Shown here piece after piece: positions 46,860 to 58,800 of a DNA stretch of 64,000 nt. A program made the translations under genes and the position numbers. Position 1 is the first letter of the stretch. Each line of letters starts with the position of its first letter. The notes below the pieces were generated by a model. The model saw nothing but the letters and a program-made list of their open reading frames with translations. It ran no database searches and had not been told where the DNA came from. This stretch comes from Zygnema cylindricum (Eukaryota > Streptophyta > Zygnematophyceae > Zygnematales > Zygnemataceae). The stretch spans positions 29,089 through 93,088 of the forward strand of contig JBBHKE010002741.1 of the NCBI GenBank assembly GCA_037447655.1, written 5' to 3'.

Positions 46860-47740
46860 TTTCTTCTCCAATTCCGTATCCTCCGCTGAAAATGCAACAA
46901 TTTTATTCGGAGGTTTTTGGGAAATGGGAGGTCCGCGGTTTCTCCATCCTTTCCGCAAGGTACCTGTTTCAAGAGCTTTTATATACAAAGGACAAGCTCT
47001 GAAGGAGTGACCATCAATATAGCAATAAACACATTTCTCAAACTGAGGATTAAACTGATTCCCTTGATATCTATTTTCCCTCTGAAACTGAGCCGTAAAT
47101 GCTACAGCTGGTTTTCCAAATCCTAAAACTGTTTGAGTAGCCTCTTTTGCCAAGATAAACTCTATAGCTGTTTGCAAATTCCAAAGAGGTTTAGACAATT
47201 TTTTCATTTCATCTGAGGCTCCTCTTTATATTCATTAGGAAGCCCCTTTAGGAGAATCATGGCCTGATGATAAGGGGAGAAAGTCCCCCCAGAACATGCA
47301 TTTTCTGACAGTAACATTCGAAACCGATTAGTGTATTCCACCATGCAACCACTTGTGTACTTATACTCATAGATTTGACCAGCAGTTATAATCTCATGCT
47401 GGTCACTAGCTTTAACATAAGAAGATTTCAATGCATCCCACAAATCTGATGCCTTTGCAACATTAATATATGTCATATGCAATTATTTTGATATCATAAG
47501 CTTTACTAAATGCAAAGCCTGGTCATTTTTCTGATCAAAACTGGCATCAGATTCTGCCAATGATCCATTTAACACATCAATAAGTTTCACTTGCTTGAAG
47601 TAAGACTTAACCAAATCTGCCCAATACAGATATTCACGTCCATCAAAGACCGGAATTCGTGAAGGCGGGCCCGTGACCTGTTGTTCTGAGACAAGTGCTG
47701 GTACTGAAGATGAAGAAGATGCAGCAGTAGTCATCGTAGA
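46860..47740 (-). pseudogene. Copia gag, second type, in element D
   Basis: From an ATG at about 47,734 (MTTAASSSSSVPALVSEQQ) it continues TGPPSRIPVFDGREYLYW, then LMISK..LLHMTYINVAKASDLWDALKSSY and EYTNRFRMLLSE, with a frame break near 47,485 and another near 47,205. The tail has FEKCVYCYIDGHSFRACPL, a CCHC-like knuckle. It is the same gag type as at 62,718-63,780. Codons before QQ lie inside the upstream LTR. Confidence 0.7.
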
Positions 47741-48415
47741 ACAAATCAAGAGAGGAAGCTTCCACAAATACCGATGGCTGAACAGAAACTTTGACAGACT
47801 ATAACTTTCAGAAAAATGCTCTAAACGTCCTGAAAGTTTGCCACAATGTAGATAACATACAAAGGAACACACACACAAAATTTCAATCAATTCCGCTCAC
47901 AAATCTGTGAGATATGTAGAAATGAAATTACATAAAACTGAGTGTACAGTTTTCATATCATTTGTTCCTAAAAATCAAATTCACTAAGTCCTACTTTTAT
48001 ACACCGAAACTGCACTAAGCTGTACGGAGGCATTCCAGCCGTACATCTAACATTCTATCACAAATATTTACACCGAAGTTCAGACAACGTAAAGTGATAA
48101 TGATCTAGTCACGCCTCGTCACTATTTGTTGGCGGCGGCTGTCAGCGGTCCGATTAGAGGAATTGGCACCGTAGAATTGACTTCACGAAGTCCAGTGGTC
48201 CTGCCGAATCTCCGTACGTCCACGGAGGACATACTCACGCATTCTCCCAAGTGACGACACGTGTCCCAAGTGTGAATGAACCTTGAACTCCAACTTCACT
48301 GTCACACTAATTTCGGTAAGTACTGAACCGAACTCAACCAAAAATAGCTTAAGTCCTGAACAGCTCTCTCTCACAGCTGAGGCATAAAGAGGACTAAATC
48401 TTTCTAAAAACAACA
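47679..48415 (-). repeat. LTR of the second gag-type element (737 bp)
   Basis: On minus it starts TGTTGTTTTTAGAAAG (48,415) and ends ..AGAACAACA (47,679), with the PBS-like GGTCACGGGCCC immediately next. At 48,416 it abuts truncated D-LTR sequence (CTTATTTATTCTTCG). Confidence 0.7.
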
Positions 48416-48841
48416 CTTATTTATTCTTCGTACTCGTAATCCGTACTTTGTATAACTGACTCTATGTATCCCGTATATAGTTGCCGTTAAATGAATTAGT
48501 CTATATGTTAACGTTTATATATTTATTACACTCTGTATCGTCTACCACTAATCTAAGACTAAATGGATGACGCTTCCAACTACCGGCGACATTTCTTATC
48601 CGTAGGTACGAGGATCAAATCCTCTGGGCGACAGCTTTCCTTTTAGTAAATCAACTACTTTACTACCCCGTAAATCTCTGGAAAGCATAGGCAGCCATGG
48701 CACTAGCTTCCTCTCCAACTTCTTAGTGACTGCAACAAGTGTGAGAGTTGGAGAGAGAAGTTAGAGACAGACTGCCTCGGCTTCTTTTTCTGCACTTTAT
48801 TTTAGACCTAGAAAATACTAAAAAAACCATCAATATCTACA
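48416..48841 (-). repeat. Element D 5' LTR, outer part only
   Basis: Closely matches 43,137-43,562 (TATTCTTCGTACTCGTAATCC and the hairpin at 48,702-48,772). The inner ~620 bp are missing. Confidence 0.8.
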
Positions 48842-49031
48842 TCAGGCGTACGGTGGTTCGTATCGCGACGCACGGCAACGCTACATTGTGCCAGACGTAC
48901 AGCGGTTCGTACCGCAACGCACGACAACGCGACATTGTGTGAGCCGTACGACGGTTTGTACCGCGACGCATGGTAACGCGACATTGTGCCGGTCGTACGG
49001 CGGTCTATAACACGACGCAAGGCAACGCGAC
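48842..49031 (-). repeat. 49-bp satellite, orientation 2 (middle block)
   Basis: About four units with GTACGACGGTTTGTACCGCG, CGCATGGTAACGCG and CATTGTGCC. It is continuous with the 42.4-kb block apart from the element D insertion. Confidence 0.85.
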
Positions 49032-50088
49032 TGTAGAAATTAATGGTCTTTTTTAAAGTATTTTCTAGGTCTGAATAGAAATAAGAAAGAAGCCGAGGCA
49101 GTCTACCGCTAACTTCTCTCTCCAACTCTCAAAACTTGTCGCAGTCATTGAGAAATTGGAGAGGGAGCTAGAGCCATGGCTACCTAGGCTATCCAAAGGT
49201 TTACGGGAAAATATATATTAGTTAGGGGTTTATTTACTAAAAGATATGTGCCGGCCACAGGATTTGATCCTGATACCTACCGGCCGACAGACAGCCGGTC
49301 GCCATTAGCCTTAGTCGTTAAGTCTAGAAGTAGTGTTGCGTAATATATGGTTTGATACTTATTTAAACATTTATACGTAGGATAGTTCATTTAACTGTAA
49401 CTGTTTACTGGAGACATATATCCAGTAATGTAAAAGTACGGATTACGGTACTGATAAGAAACCAATACCGTGCATTTATTTCTTTAGTGAAACGAATACC
49501 GCGCATGTATTTATTACGGCTACGATTAAATGTGAATATAATCGGACGGCCGGAATTTACGCCGAGATCGCGGAAGAGGATTTCGGCGGTTTGTGGTCAT
49601 CGCCACATTAGATGACACGTGGCGGAATGACATTGGATCGCGGCATCTCCGAGGATTAGGGGATCGAATCCGGACATACCACGTGTCGACATTTAGGCCA
49701 TGTTGTATAGTGTCCGTACAGAAAGTACACCGGCAGCTGTACTTTTGCGTACGGAACTCAATTCTGATTGGCTCCGTACATCAGTAGATAGAGTCTGTGA
49801 GAGAGATAGGACTTAGAAAAATTAGAAGATAGGACCCTCTCTCCCAGAGAGCTTCTGTACAAAAGGTCAACTTTGACCCTCCATAACTTACTGCTCAGGG
49901 GAGCAAATTCAGAGATTCTTTTTGCTATCGACTCAGGGGAGTCTTACCTTCACAGGGGTGAAGTTGGTCAGAGTTATTTTTTGCCAAGGTGGCAGTTATT
50001 TTTGCTGAAACACAAAGGGGTTAAGGTTATCCTAGAGGCTTCTTGGAAGCTGTCCACTCTGAGGACTTATGGAGGTCTTAGAGTTTCA
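49032..50088 (+). repeat. Solo LTR, D family, plus orientation (1,057 bp)
   Basis: TGTAGAAATTAATGG at the left and ..GGTCTTAGAGTTTCA at the right. It is inserted in the satellite (GCGAC before, CATTG after); no matching 5-bp duplication is visible. It carries the reversed hairpin (49,107-49,175) and tRNA-like block (49,252-49,325). Confidence 0.8.
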
Positions 50089-50764
50089 CATTGTGATAGC
50101 TGTACGGCAACTGTCTGTACCGCGACACACGACAACTGTAGCGGTACGGTTTTCTGTATTGCGGACGGACAAAAAAAAACCTTGATAGACACACCGCCTA
50201 TATAGGGATTTCCCTGAAAATGAACAACGTTCTCTTATTTATATATTGATCATTCTCCAATAGCGTAGCTTATTCTATTTTTTTTCTGTACGCCATTTAG
50301 GGTTATTTTCCAAATACCATACAAAACGGAAGTACGTCATCTGTTAAATAGTGTGGTGTACGGTTAGAGTTAGACCGTACAAAAACGTACATTTTTAAGT
50401 GAAAAGTACAATTGATTATATTTAGTAGCCGCGGACACATGAGAATGTGCTGTCTAGAAAGGGGATCAAATTGGGTTGTCAAATATCACATTCGCATAAA
50501 TTCGTCCCGCAACCACGTTTCGACTGTGTGAACGTACGATTTGTGTACGATTTGTCATATTTTGTACAAATACCTATATTGGTGTAAGCATGTTTGCGAC
50601 TAATATTTACTTTTTTCAAAGACCCAAATTATAATTATTAAACAATTAGAATGAATGTTATTTTTTCAGAAATTTCAAATTCTTAATTAGCGTATACCAT
50701 AGTTATTATTTATGTACGCTAAAGAAACTTGTACGCTAATAGCGATTGGCGGTGTACTGTACTG
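50089..50764. repeat. Satellite end plus CACCGC-TIR element relic (copy 2)
   Basis: 50,089-50,165 finishes the satellite. 50,170-50,260 mirrors 37,785-37,870. 50,268-50,764 aligns with 4,684-5,173 (GCGGACNCATGAGAATGTGC, TTGTACGCTAATAGCGATTGG) and keeps the right terminus GGCGGTGTACTGTACTGTA. The left terminus is absent. Confidence 0.65.
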
Positions 50765-50959
50765 TACGGTAGTGGACGAAGAGTTGTACGAAAACATACC
50801 ATATTGCACCATTGGTGAAATATTCCGTACATCTCGTGAGTACCATACAGTGGTCATTCACTAAAAGACGGAAGTCTCGTACGATAATGTAAAGCATAGC
50901 TCACCGTGTATCGCTAACTTGTGTTAATGTTTTTTTACTTTATGCCCCACTTAAAAAAT

Positions 50960-51080
50960 ACTTTTCCGTGCATACACGTTAATTTTTGTTTCGACGGTTG
51001 CGATTGGACTTTAAGATTATCGCCTTTCGATTGGCGGCCTTTGACCTAGAATCACACAAGTGTGCACATGTGGCGAGAAA
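50960..51080. repeat. Foldback repeat, copy 3 (decayed)
   Basis: CCGTGCATACACGTTAAT at the left and CACACAAGTGTGCACATG at the right, with inner CGATTGG words, resembling 3,833-3,958. Confidence 0.5.
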
Positions 51081-53407
51081 ACCTAAACACTAATAGCGAT
51101 AGTGTTTATCGTATCGTAACGTTGAGACATACTGTACAACCGCGGTTTAGGGAAAAAAAAACCACGCATACGAATAATGTTTGTGGAAGTTGGATGAACT
51201 GAACCAATAGGAAGTACAGACACTTACTAGACTTCAAAAATTTATTGAACTGCATATAAATACATGTGCAATTGAGTTGAAGGGTTAGATCGTTGGACGG
51301 CTTTGTTCGAAACATTACGGGATTTGTACGCAGCCTCACAGGTCATTTCAATTAGATTCTCACCAAAGAATTGTTGGTTAGGGTAGCCTTCCATCAGGCG
51401 AAAAGTGGATTTCTTTACTGGAGTAGGTACCTTTCCGTACTAAGCCGTATTGTTTTTTTTTTTTTTTTTACAAAAGATTTTTACTAGAAATTCGTTAAGA
51501 TTCTCCAAACTTTTTGGCGAAAACTTCCACTGTCTGATTTTGAATTTTCGACGCAAACGCCTCTTCTATCCAGTACCTAGCGAGTCTCATCCGATTGTCC
51601 TCACGAGGACACTTTCACTTACTGGACGCGTGTATTGGTCCACTTGTAAGGGTTAGAGTGGATACACGACGGACGTGAAGTTATAAACTTACATGTGGCA
51701 AATGGCGTGTACCTTTTGACATGAAATCCACCGTGTTCAACGACAAAAACTTGGTTGTAGGACATCTTGTCACGCCTCCGCTGGTACAGCAATAATACAT
51801 GGACGTACAAATGGTGCATTCATGGACATTTGTTCAAATTTTCATTTTGCAACGATTATCGTGACCGTTGGTACAACGACAAATACAAAGACGTACAAAT
51901 TGTACATTAGTGTGACGCTACTAGATATTTTAATCTGCCTCCGCCAGTACAGATACGCAGTTGAGATTTTGTTCTTTTCAGATATTTCATTAATCTCGGG
52001 CGGCTCAACAGGATCCTACGTGGTACCAATCGCATTCTAACACGTAATCAATTTTTACTTCACTAGCACGACCTGATAGAAAGGTGTTACAAATATTACT
52101 GCCAGTAAACGTGACCGTACGTGACCGTACGATTACTGGGAATGCCTGATGGAAGGTTACCCTTATTGTATAGAATGTTACCTGCTTTACGGGCTATGTA
52201 ACACTCCTTTAATACAAAATAACAACTTCGGTCTAACTGTGTGAAAAGGCCGTGTCTACATCTTTGTTATCGCTGCTTTACGAAACCGCAGTTTATGCTG
52301 TACTATTAATTGTAGGAACCATACAATACACGGGAGGAAATTAAGGTACGGCCCCATGTGGCTTAGTTCGGGTTTTTTTTGTCGTTTTCCTTTCAAACTT
52401 AGCGGCGTACTGCCTAAGTTGCGACCGTACGAAGAAATGTCAAATTGGCAGAGTACAATTTGCGTCATTCTCAAACTTAGGATGTACGAAAATTTGTTGT
52501 TTTGCATATTTTCTACCCACTGTCACGTCATCTTCAAATTTATCATCAAACACATTGGCAATGTGTTTTTAGATAAGTAAATATGTTTACACCAATAAAA
52601 AAAAATATTCCCACGTGTGAAAAGTTTTCAAAAGTTTTTGACGACTGAAAAAAGTACGGGGTTGTTGATTTTTGTCTGCACGCACCTTGTACATTTTATT
52701 TTTTGTAGGGGTCTCGAGGCTATAATGCCCTTTGACAGAAAGGTGGAAAATCTGCGAAGGAGCCACTGCTCCTTGCACTCCTTGCCACTGCCGCTGTCAC
52801 CAGTCGCCTCGTGCAGCCCCTCAAACCACACCATTTCACATTCTGCTACAAGTTGGCTTTAACTGCAGCGGGAGGGAACCGGAGAATTTTTTTCAGAGCG
52901 ACGTTATTTAACTACCGCGAAAGGTATAAAAGACTTAGTTCCGTCATTTGAAAATCACCACAACGTAGAAAATAACCACTTTCTTAATTTAAAATCAATC
53001 TTACACCCCATTTATATTTCTAACGGGCGTTAATTAGGCCAAATGGGGGTGGGGAAGGGAAGGGTCTAAGCAAGTGAAGGAGGCAAATATGGTGAGATTG
53101 TCGTGTGCGGTAGAACTAGCTGAGGAGTTATAGTGGAGGTCAGTTTAAACTAAATTGAATGAAGGTTTAACTGTTTTTAGACCATTTTTGAAAAACTAAA
53201 GAAGTTTTATGTTTCGAATTCAGTTTCTGGTTCCGTTGTTTTCAACTTCAAATTCAGTTTTTGATTCCGTTACAATTACAATTTCAGGTGAAGATTCAGT
53301 TTCAGTTATATGTACAATTTATAGTTGCAAATTCAATTTTTGCTTGCTTTTTGTTTCAGTTCAGTTTTTTATGCAGATCCTATTTTCCTCCACTACAATT
53401 GTGGTTC
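51081..53407. other. Long stretch without recognisable genes
   Basis: Open frames here are under 85 codons and resemble nothing I know. A loose tandem pair occurs at 51,770-51,955 (GCCTCCGCTGGTACAG and GCCTCCGCCAGTACAG flanking two GACGTACAAATGGTGCATT-like words). 53,210-53,390 has several TTCAGTTTCTGGTTCCGTT-like repeats. Confidence 0.5.
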
Positions 53408-54523
53408 TGAAGTTTTATGGGCTCCATTGCCCACATAATTCGTAGATCCAAAAGAAGCTAATCTAGATAGTGCCGACTCCAAGTTGATATAAACCCAAAT
53501 GAATGATCCCTTGACAATCAGAACCCCAATACACCTTCACCCTGTGAAGAGAAGACCTTTTGTGTGCTCAGTTCCACAACAGAATGCAAAGCTTGAATAT
53601 ATGTTTTAGACAATATTCCCCACTTTGACTTTCCCACTGAATAATTGCCAGCTTGGCGCGCAAAGACTCTGACCGACTACACCCGCGTGTAGCTTAGACT
53701 CCCCTGAGTGCGCAGCAAAAAGAATCACTGAATTTGCTCACCCGAGCATTAAGTTATGGCTGGTCAAAGATGACCTTTATAGTTACAAGCTCTCTTAGAG
53801 AGAGGTACCTAAATATCACTAAGTCTTGGCCTGCCTACTTATGACTACCTACTACTAAAACCTAGTCCAATAGGAACACTTTATAGTACAAGAAGGTATG
53901 ATGGGCGATGTAATATTGTACGACCATTGTACGACATGGTCTACAAGGTGACATCTACCAAATCGGGAGCCATGGTTCCTCCTCCCATCTTCTCCGATAT
54001 CAAATAATGTGGTGCCACGTGGCACCGCATGAGGCTATCCCCAAAGGCTGCCGAAAACTTATTGTGGGTGGGGGCTGTAATGGTGGTCGTCCGATCAGTT
54101 GTATTTATACGGCTTCGATTCGCTTCCATGCATAAATAAATTAATGCGCGTTTTCGTTAGTCAGGTGCGAATTAGTCCTTTAGATCAATAGATATATATA
54201 TGCGTGAAACATTTTATGTGTATTGTTTCGGTAGTACTTTAATGGATAAGGCGTAGGTCTGCAATGTATTTTGCACACCCCGGTTCAAATCCGGCCAGAG
54301 GCACTATTTTGCTAAATTTAGTAAAATACCTTCTTAGGGTTTTTTTTAGGGTTTTTTCATTCTGCCTCCTTCTAAATGACGCAGCAGCCATGGCCTGCAT
54401 TTGGTCCTCTCTTTCTCTCTCTTTACATTCTAACTAAAATATAGAAGTGAACTATTAATTACCTTTTTTCAACACTCTGTTTATTTTTCGAATAGAGACT
54501 TAGAAAATACATAAATTTCAACA
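53408..54523 (-). repeat. Solo LTR, B/E-related (1,116 bp)
   Basis: TGAAGTTTTATGGGCTCC at the left and ..ATAAATTTCAACA at the right. Flanks GGTTC and GGTCC form a 5-bp duplication with one mismatch. It contains the most tRNA-like module of the window (54,223-54,305). Confidence 0.82.
54223..54305 (+). other. Best tRNA-like structure, within solo LTR
   Basis: TGTTTCG at 5' can pair with AGAGGCA at 3' (six of seven positions, two of them G-U). TTAATGGATAAGGC resembles a D-arm/A-box, and CCGGTTCAAATCCGG is a perfect T-arm with B-box, followed by a CTA rather than CCA end. The anticodon arm (CTGCAATGTATTTTGCA) does not fold cleanly. It is probably a tRNA-derived relic and not a working tRNA gene. 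It is antisense to the LTR's retroelement direction. Confidence 0.5.
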
Positions 54524-54912
54524 GGTCCAAACTACAAGTCTTTGTAATCATTTTTACTTTCTCCTTATATATTACTTTTTCCACCTCCTCCCACATATCA
54601 ATGTCACCCTAAATACTTCAAATTACTTTGCTCTATTCCACATTATCTGTAAAATCCATTTTCAGTTCCAGTTGTTGATCACCTTTAGGTTGCTTATGTG
54701 ATATTTAAATAGTGATGGTTTAACGCATTTTTTTGCCCTTTTTGATGTTGAAAATGTTATGCTTGGTATAGTTGATTTTCAAGCAAGATTTTTATTTTTC
54801 CGTTATATACATGAATACAATGAATAGCTTGTCTCTTATCCAACTCTTCTCCTTGTAAGCAATATATATTTTGTTGTTTCAATATTCATATTATATTGTA
54901 CATATATATTTA
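54524..54912. other. AT-rich spacer, nothing recognised
   Basis: Unique-looking AT-rich DNA lies between the solo LTR and element E. There is no open frame or repeat of note. Confidence 0.5.
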
Positions 54913-55787
54913 TGAAATTCTGTGGTCTCCATTGACACACAAAATGAGCAGCCTATGTAAAGCCTCTAAGATAATTTTTGCCCTTTCTACTTTCCCGCTG
55001 AATAAGCGCCGCCCAGGCACACAAATATTTTGACCACTCTCACCCCTGTGAGGACAAGACTCCCCTGAGTCAAACGCAAAAAGAATCACTGAATTTGCTC
55101 CCATGAGTAGTAAGTTATGGCTGGTCAAAGATGACCTCTATAGTTACAAGCTCTCTTAGAGAGAGGTACCTAAATATTACTAAGTCTTGGTCTGCCTACT
55201 CACGACTACCTACTACTAAACCCTAGTCCAATAGGAACACTATATAGTACAAGAAGGTACAATGGGCGATGTACTTATTATACGACCATTGTATGACAAA
55301 GTCTACAAGGTGACACTTGTCAAATCGGAAGCCATGGTTCCTCCTCCCATCTTTTCCGTTATCAAATAATGTGGCGCCACGTGGCACCGCGTGATGATAT
55401 CTGCGTATGCCGCCAAAAGCTCACTTCGCGTGGCGGCTATAATGCCGGCTGTCTGATCAAAACATATTTTACACGGTTCAGATTCGCGTACATGCAAAAA
55501 TTGCTCCTTTTAGTTAGTCAGCTGTTAATTAGCTGTTGCGTCAATGTTTACCCGTCCCGTATATCGTTTCGTAATTCTTAATGGTTAAGGCGTCAGGCTA
55601 TAGAGAATCTAGAGGTCACAGGATCAAATCTAGACTTAGGCACCATTTTAGCCAAAATACCATTTACTTCAAAAAACTGTCACTTTCTAAATATTGCGGC
55701 AGCCATGGCGCGCCTTTGATCCTCACTCTCTTTCTTTAAAGCAAAAGTAAAATAGGGAAGTGAACTATTAATTACCTCTTTTCAACA
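54913..55787 (-). repeat. Element E 3' LTR (875 bp)
   Basis: It begins TGAAATTCTGTGG and ends TTTTCAACA on plus. Compared with the other LTR it lacks a TATCTTTATAAA-like insertion and one TAGGCACCATT repeat. It differs at the left part of the tRNA-like module (TTAATGGTTAAGGC here). Confidence 0.9.
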
Positions 55788-55800
55788 CTCCCCTTAATTC

Positions 55801-58800
55801 CTAGTCACTTTTTAATTTTAATCCACAGTTTTCTTTGCAATAAATCAACTTTGGGGAAGGCACTGGTTTTGTCATCATGTCTGCAATCATTTCTCTATCA
55901 GTTTTATGAACCAGTTTAATAATTTTACTTTCTACCTTCTCGACAAAGCTTAGTCTAATATCCATATGCTTAGCTTTGAAGTGATGTTTCGGATTAACTG
56001 CAATATAGATAGCAGCTTGATTATCACAAAAAACATTTTGAGTTCCAGACTTCATGAACCCAAGTTCTTCAAGAAGAGATTTAACCCACATTAATTCTTT
56101 GGTGGCAGCACAGGAAGCCATGTATTCAGCCTCCATAGTGGACTGAGCAACTACTTTTTGTTGCTTGCTACTCCAACAACATGCACCGGATCCAATTTGC
56201 AACACATATGCAGTCGTACACCTCCTTAAAGGCACATCTCCATAACTAGCATCACTCCAAGTGGTGATGTCAGTGTGCTCCCCTCCTAAATGCAACCATA
56301 ATTCCCTTGTCCCCACCAGATACCTCATCACCCTTTTGGCAGCCTCCCAATCTCTCTTTCTTCGTTCATTTAGATTTCTACTAAGGACACCTACAGCTGC
56401 AGCTATATCTGGACGGGTACAATTCATAAAATAAATTAAACTGCCTACAATCTGCCGATAAGGAATATTTTCCATAAATTTTCTTTCTATCTCATCCATC
56501 TCATCATTAATGATAAATATTCCTCTCTCTTCACTTCCCTCAAACACTTTCTTCAAATCCATAGGAGTAGTACATCCGTTTGCTTTTTCCATCTGAAATT
56601 TTGCTAGCATATTACCGATTGCTTCCTTTTGAGTGAGTCTTATAATTCTATTCCCTCTATCTCTCTCCATGTGAATTCCCAAAATGTACTTTGCTTCGCC
56701 AAGATCTTTCATATCAAAACTGTTTCTAAGATCCCGTTTTAGTTTGTTAATTTTATCTAAGAACTTGCTTAAGACCAACAAATCATCCACATAAATAGCA
56801 ATAAATATCACTCCATTCTCATCCTCAAATAAATATATAGGGTGATCTGAACTAATTCTGATATACCCCAAACAGGTCAGAAATTCGTCAAGCTTTATAT
56901 TCCACTGTCGCGGGGCTTGCTTAAGCCCATCGAGTGATTTTATCAGTTTGCAAACTTTATTTTCTTCCCCACTTTCCATGAATCCTTCCGGTTGCCTCAT
57001 GTAAATTTCTTCTTCCAACTCTCCGTGCAAAAAGGTCGTTTTAATATCCATCTGGTGGATTTCCATATCCTCCGATGCGGCTATACTTAAAAGGATTCTA
57101 ACAGAAGGAAATCTGACTACAGGTGCAAAGGTTTTTTCGTAGTCTATCCCCTCTTTCTGAGTATAACCTTTTGCAACTAACCTAGCTTTGTACCTGTCAA
57201 TGGTATTATCCGGGTTTAATTTAAGTTTAAAAACCCACTTACATCCAATCGGTTTTCGGTCCGGTGGACAATCCACCAACTCCCATGTATTGGCTTCCAT
57301 GATAGAGGCCATTTCTTCATTTATAGCTGTGATCCACCGGCTACTTTCTAGAGTGTTTATGGCCTCTAAGTATGTTTGAGGTTCATCTGGGTGAGACATC
57401 TTTGTGAGTTGGTTATTTACTTGTCTTTCTTGAAGTCGTTTACTACTTCTTCTTCCCCCCTCAAAATCGGACGCCGGTATGGAAGGCATCCTTGGGTTTC
57501 GTTTAGGGAGATTTTCAGCTCCCCTATTTTCCAATTCCGGTGTCTCATCAAGTTCATCATCGGTTTCCACTTCGTATTGTGGCGTTGCCTTGGATGTTGT
57601 CGTTTCCTCCTTCTTCTTTGGTATCTCTGCAGATTTTTCTTTTTCTCCCTCTTCCTTCTCTTCATTTTCAAAAACAAAATCAGAAAACTGATCCGTTTCA
57701 AATCTGATTTTGACTTCCTTATTATATTTGAATGGATCAAGGGACTTCTCTTCATTCATCACCACTATGTGTTTTACTAAAATTATATCTCTCTTTTTCA
57801 AGTCATACACTCGGTATCCTTTTGTGCTCTCATCATATCCTACAAGATATCCTGGCTTCCCTCTCCCATCTAACTTCCATTTAGTCTTATCGGAATCCAA
57901 ATTGTAGACTTGACTTCCGAACACTCTCAAACTAGACAAATCAGGCTTTCTTCCTGTCCACCTCTCATACGGAGTTTCCTCCTTATTTGCTGAAGTTAGG
58001 ACTCTATTTTTGATGAAATTAGCATAGTTTATAGACTCTGCCCAAAACTGCAACCCTATCCTCTTATCAGTTAACATACTTCTGGACATATCTCCTAAAG
58101 TTCTATTCACTCTTTCTGCTACTCCATTTTGTTCCGGATTATAGGGAACAGTTTTCTCATGATGAATTCCTTCTTCTTTAAGATATTCTTCAAATTCCCT
58201 TGAGGTGTATTCTTTCCCATTATCACTTCTTATCTCTTTTATTGAGGTTTCATGTAGTTTTTCACTCCATACTTTATACTCTTTGAAATATCTTAATACC
58301 TCTGACTTATGTCTGAGAAAGTATACCTTCGTGTATGTAGACCAATCATCTGTGATGGTTAACCTCCATCTATTCCCCCCATGTGAAGCATACCTAGCAG
58401 GTCCCCAAACATCAGTGTGAACTAGATATAATACTTTCTCTCTCCTAAATGTGGTTGCCTTTGGAAATGGAAGTCTATGAATCTTCCCTTGGGCACATCC
58501 ACTACAATCATCAAAGGTCTCATCATCCTCAAAAGTAATACCCTCCACTATTCCTTTTTTCTTCATTTTCTTTAATCTATCTAGATGCACATGCCCCAAC
58601 CTTTTATGCCAAAGCATCATCTCACTTGCACACGAGTAGAGAACACTCTTTTCATTGCAAAGAACAATTTTGAACATTCCTTGACTGCCCTTCTCAGCTA
58701 TGAAATAAACCTCATTATCAAAGCTTGCTGTGAAGATTCCATTCCTAGTTCCTGTTTCAAACTCCTTTATATCTAGGACAGCTATTGAGACTAGGTTCTT

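Larger units (their letters stand above)
42513..48841 (-). mobile_element. Mosaic copia element D inserted in the satellite
   Basis: Left end TGCAACTCTGAG (42,513), right end ..ATCTACA (48,841). Flanks TTAGG and TCAGG form a near-perfect 5-bp duplication, and satellite continues on both sides. The interior is a mosaic: D LTR, D pol, a plus-oriented LTR fragment, a different gag type with its own 737-bp LTR, then the outer part of a D LTR. A second element probably inserted into D's 5' LTR, and a deletion then joined the two. Confidence 0.75.

Noticed and set aside
54223-54305. A functional tRNA gene
   Set aside because: The T-arm is excellent, but the anticodon arm does not fold and the block sits inside a solo LTR with relatives in other LTRs. 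It is recorded as tRNA-like only.
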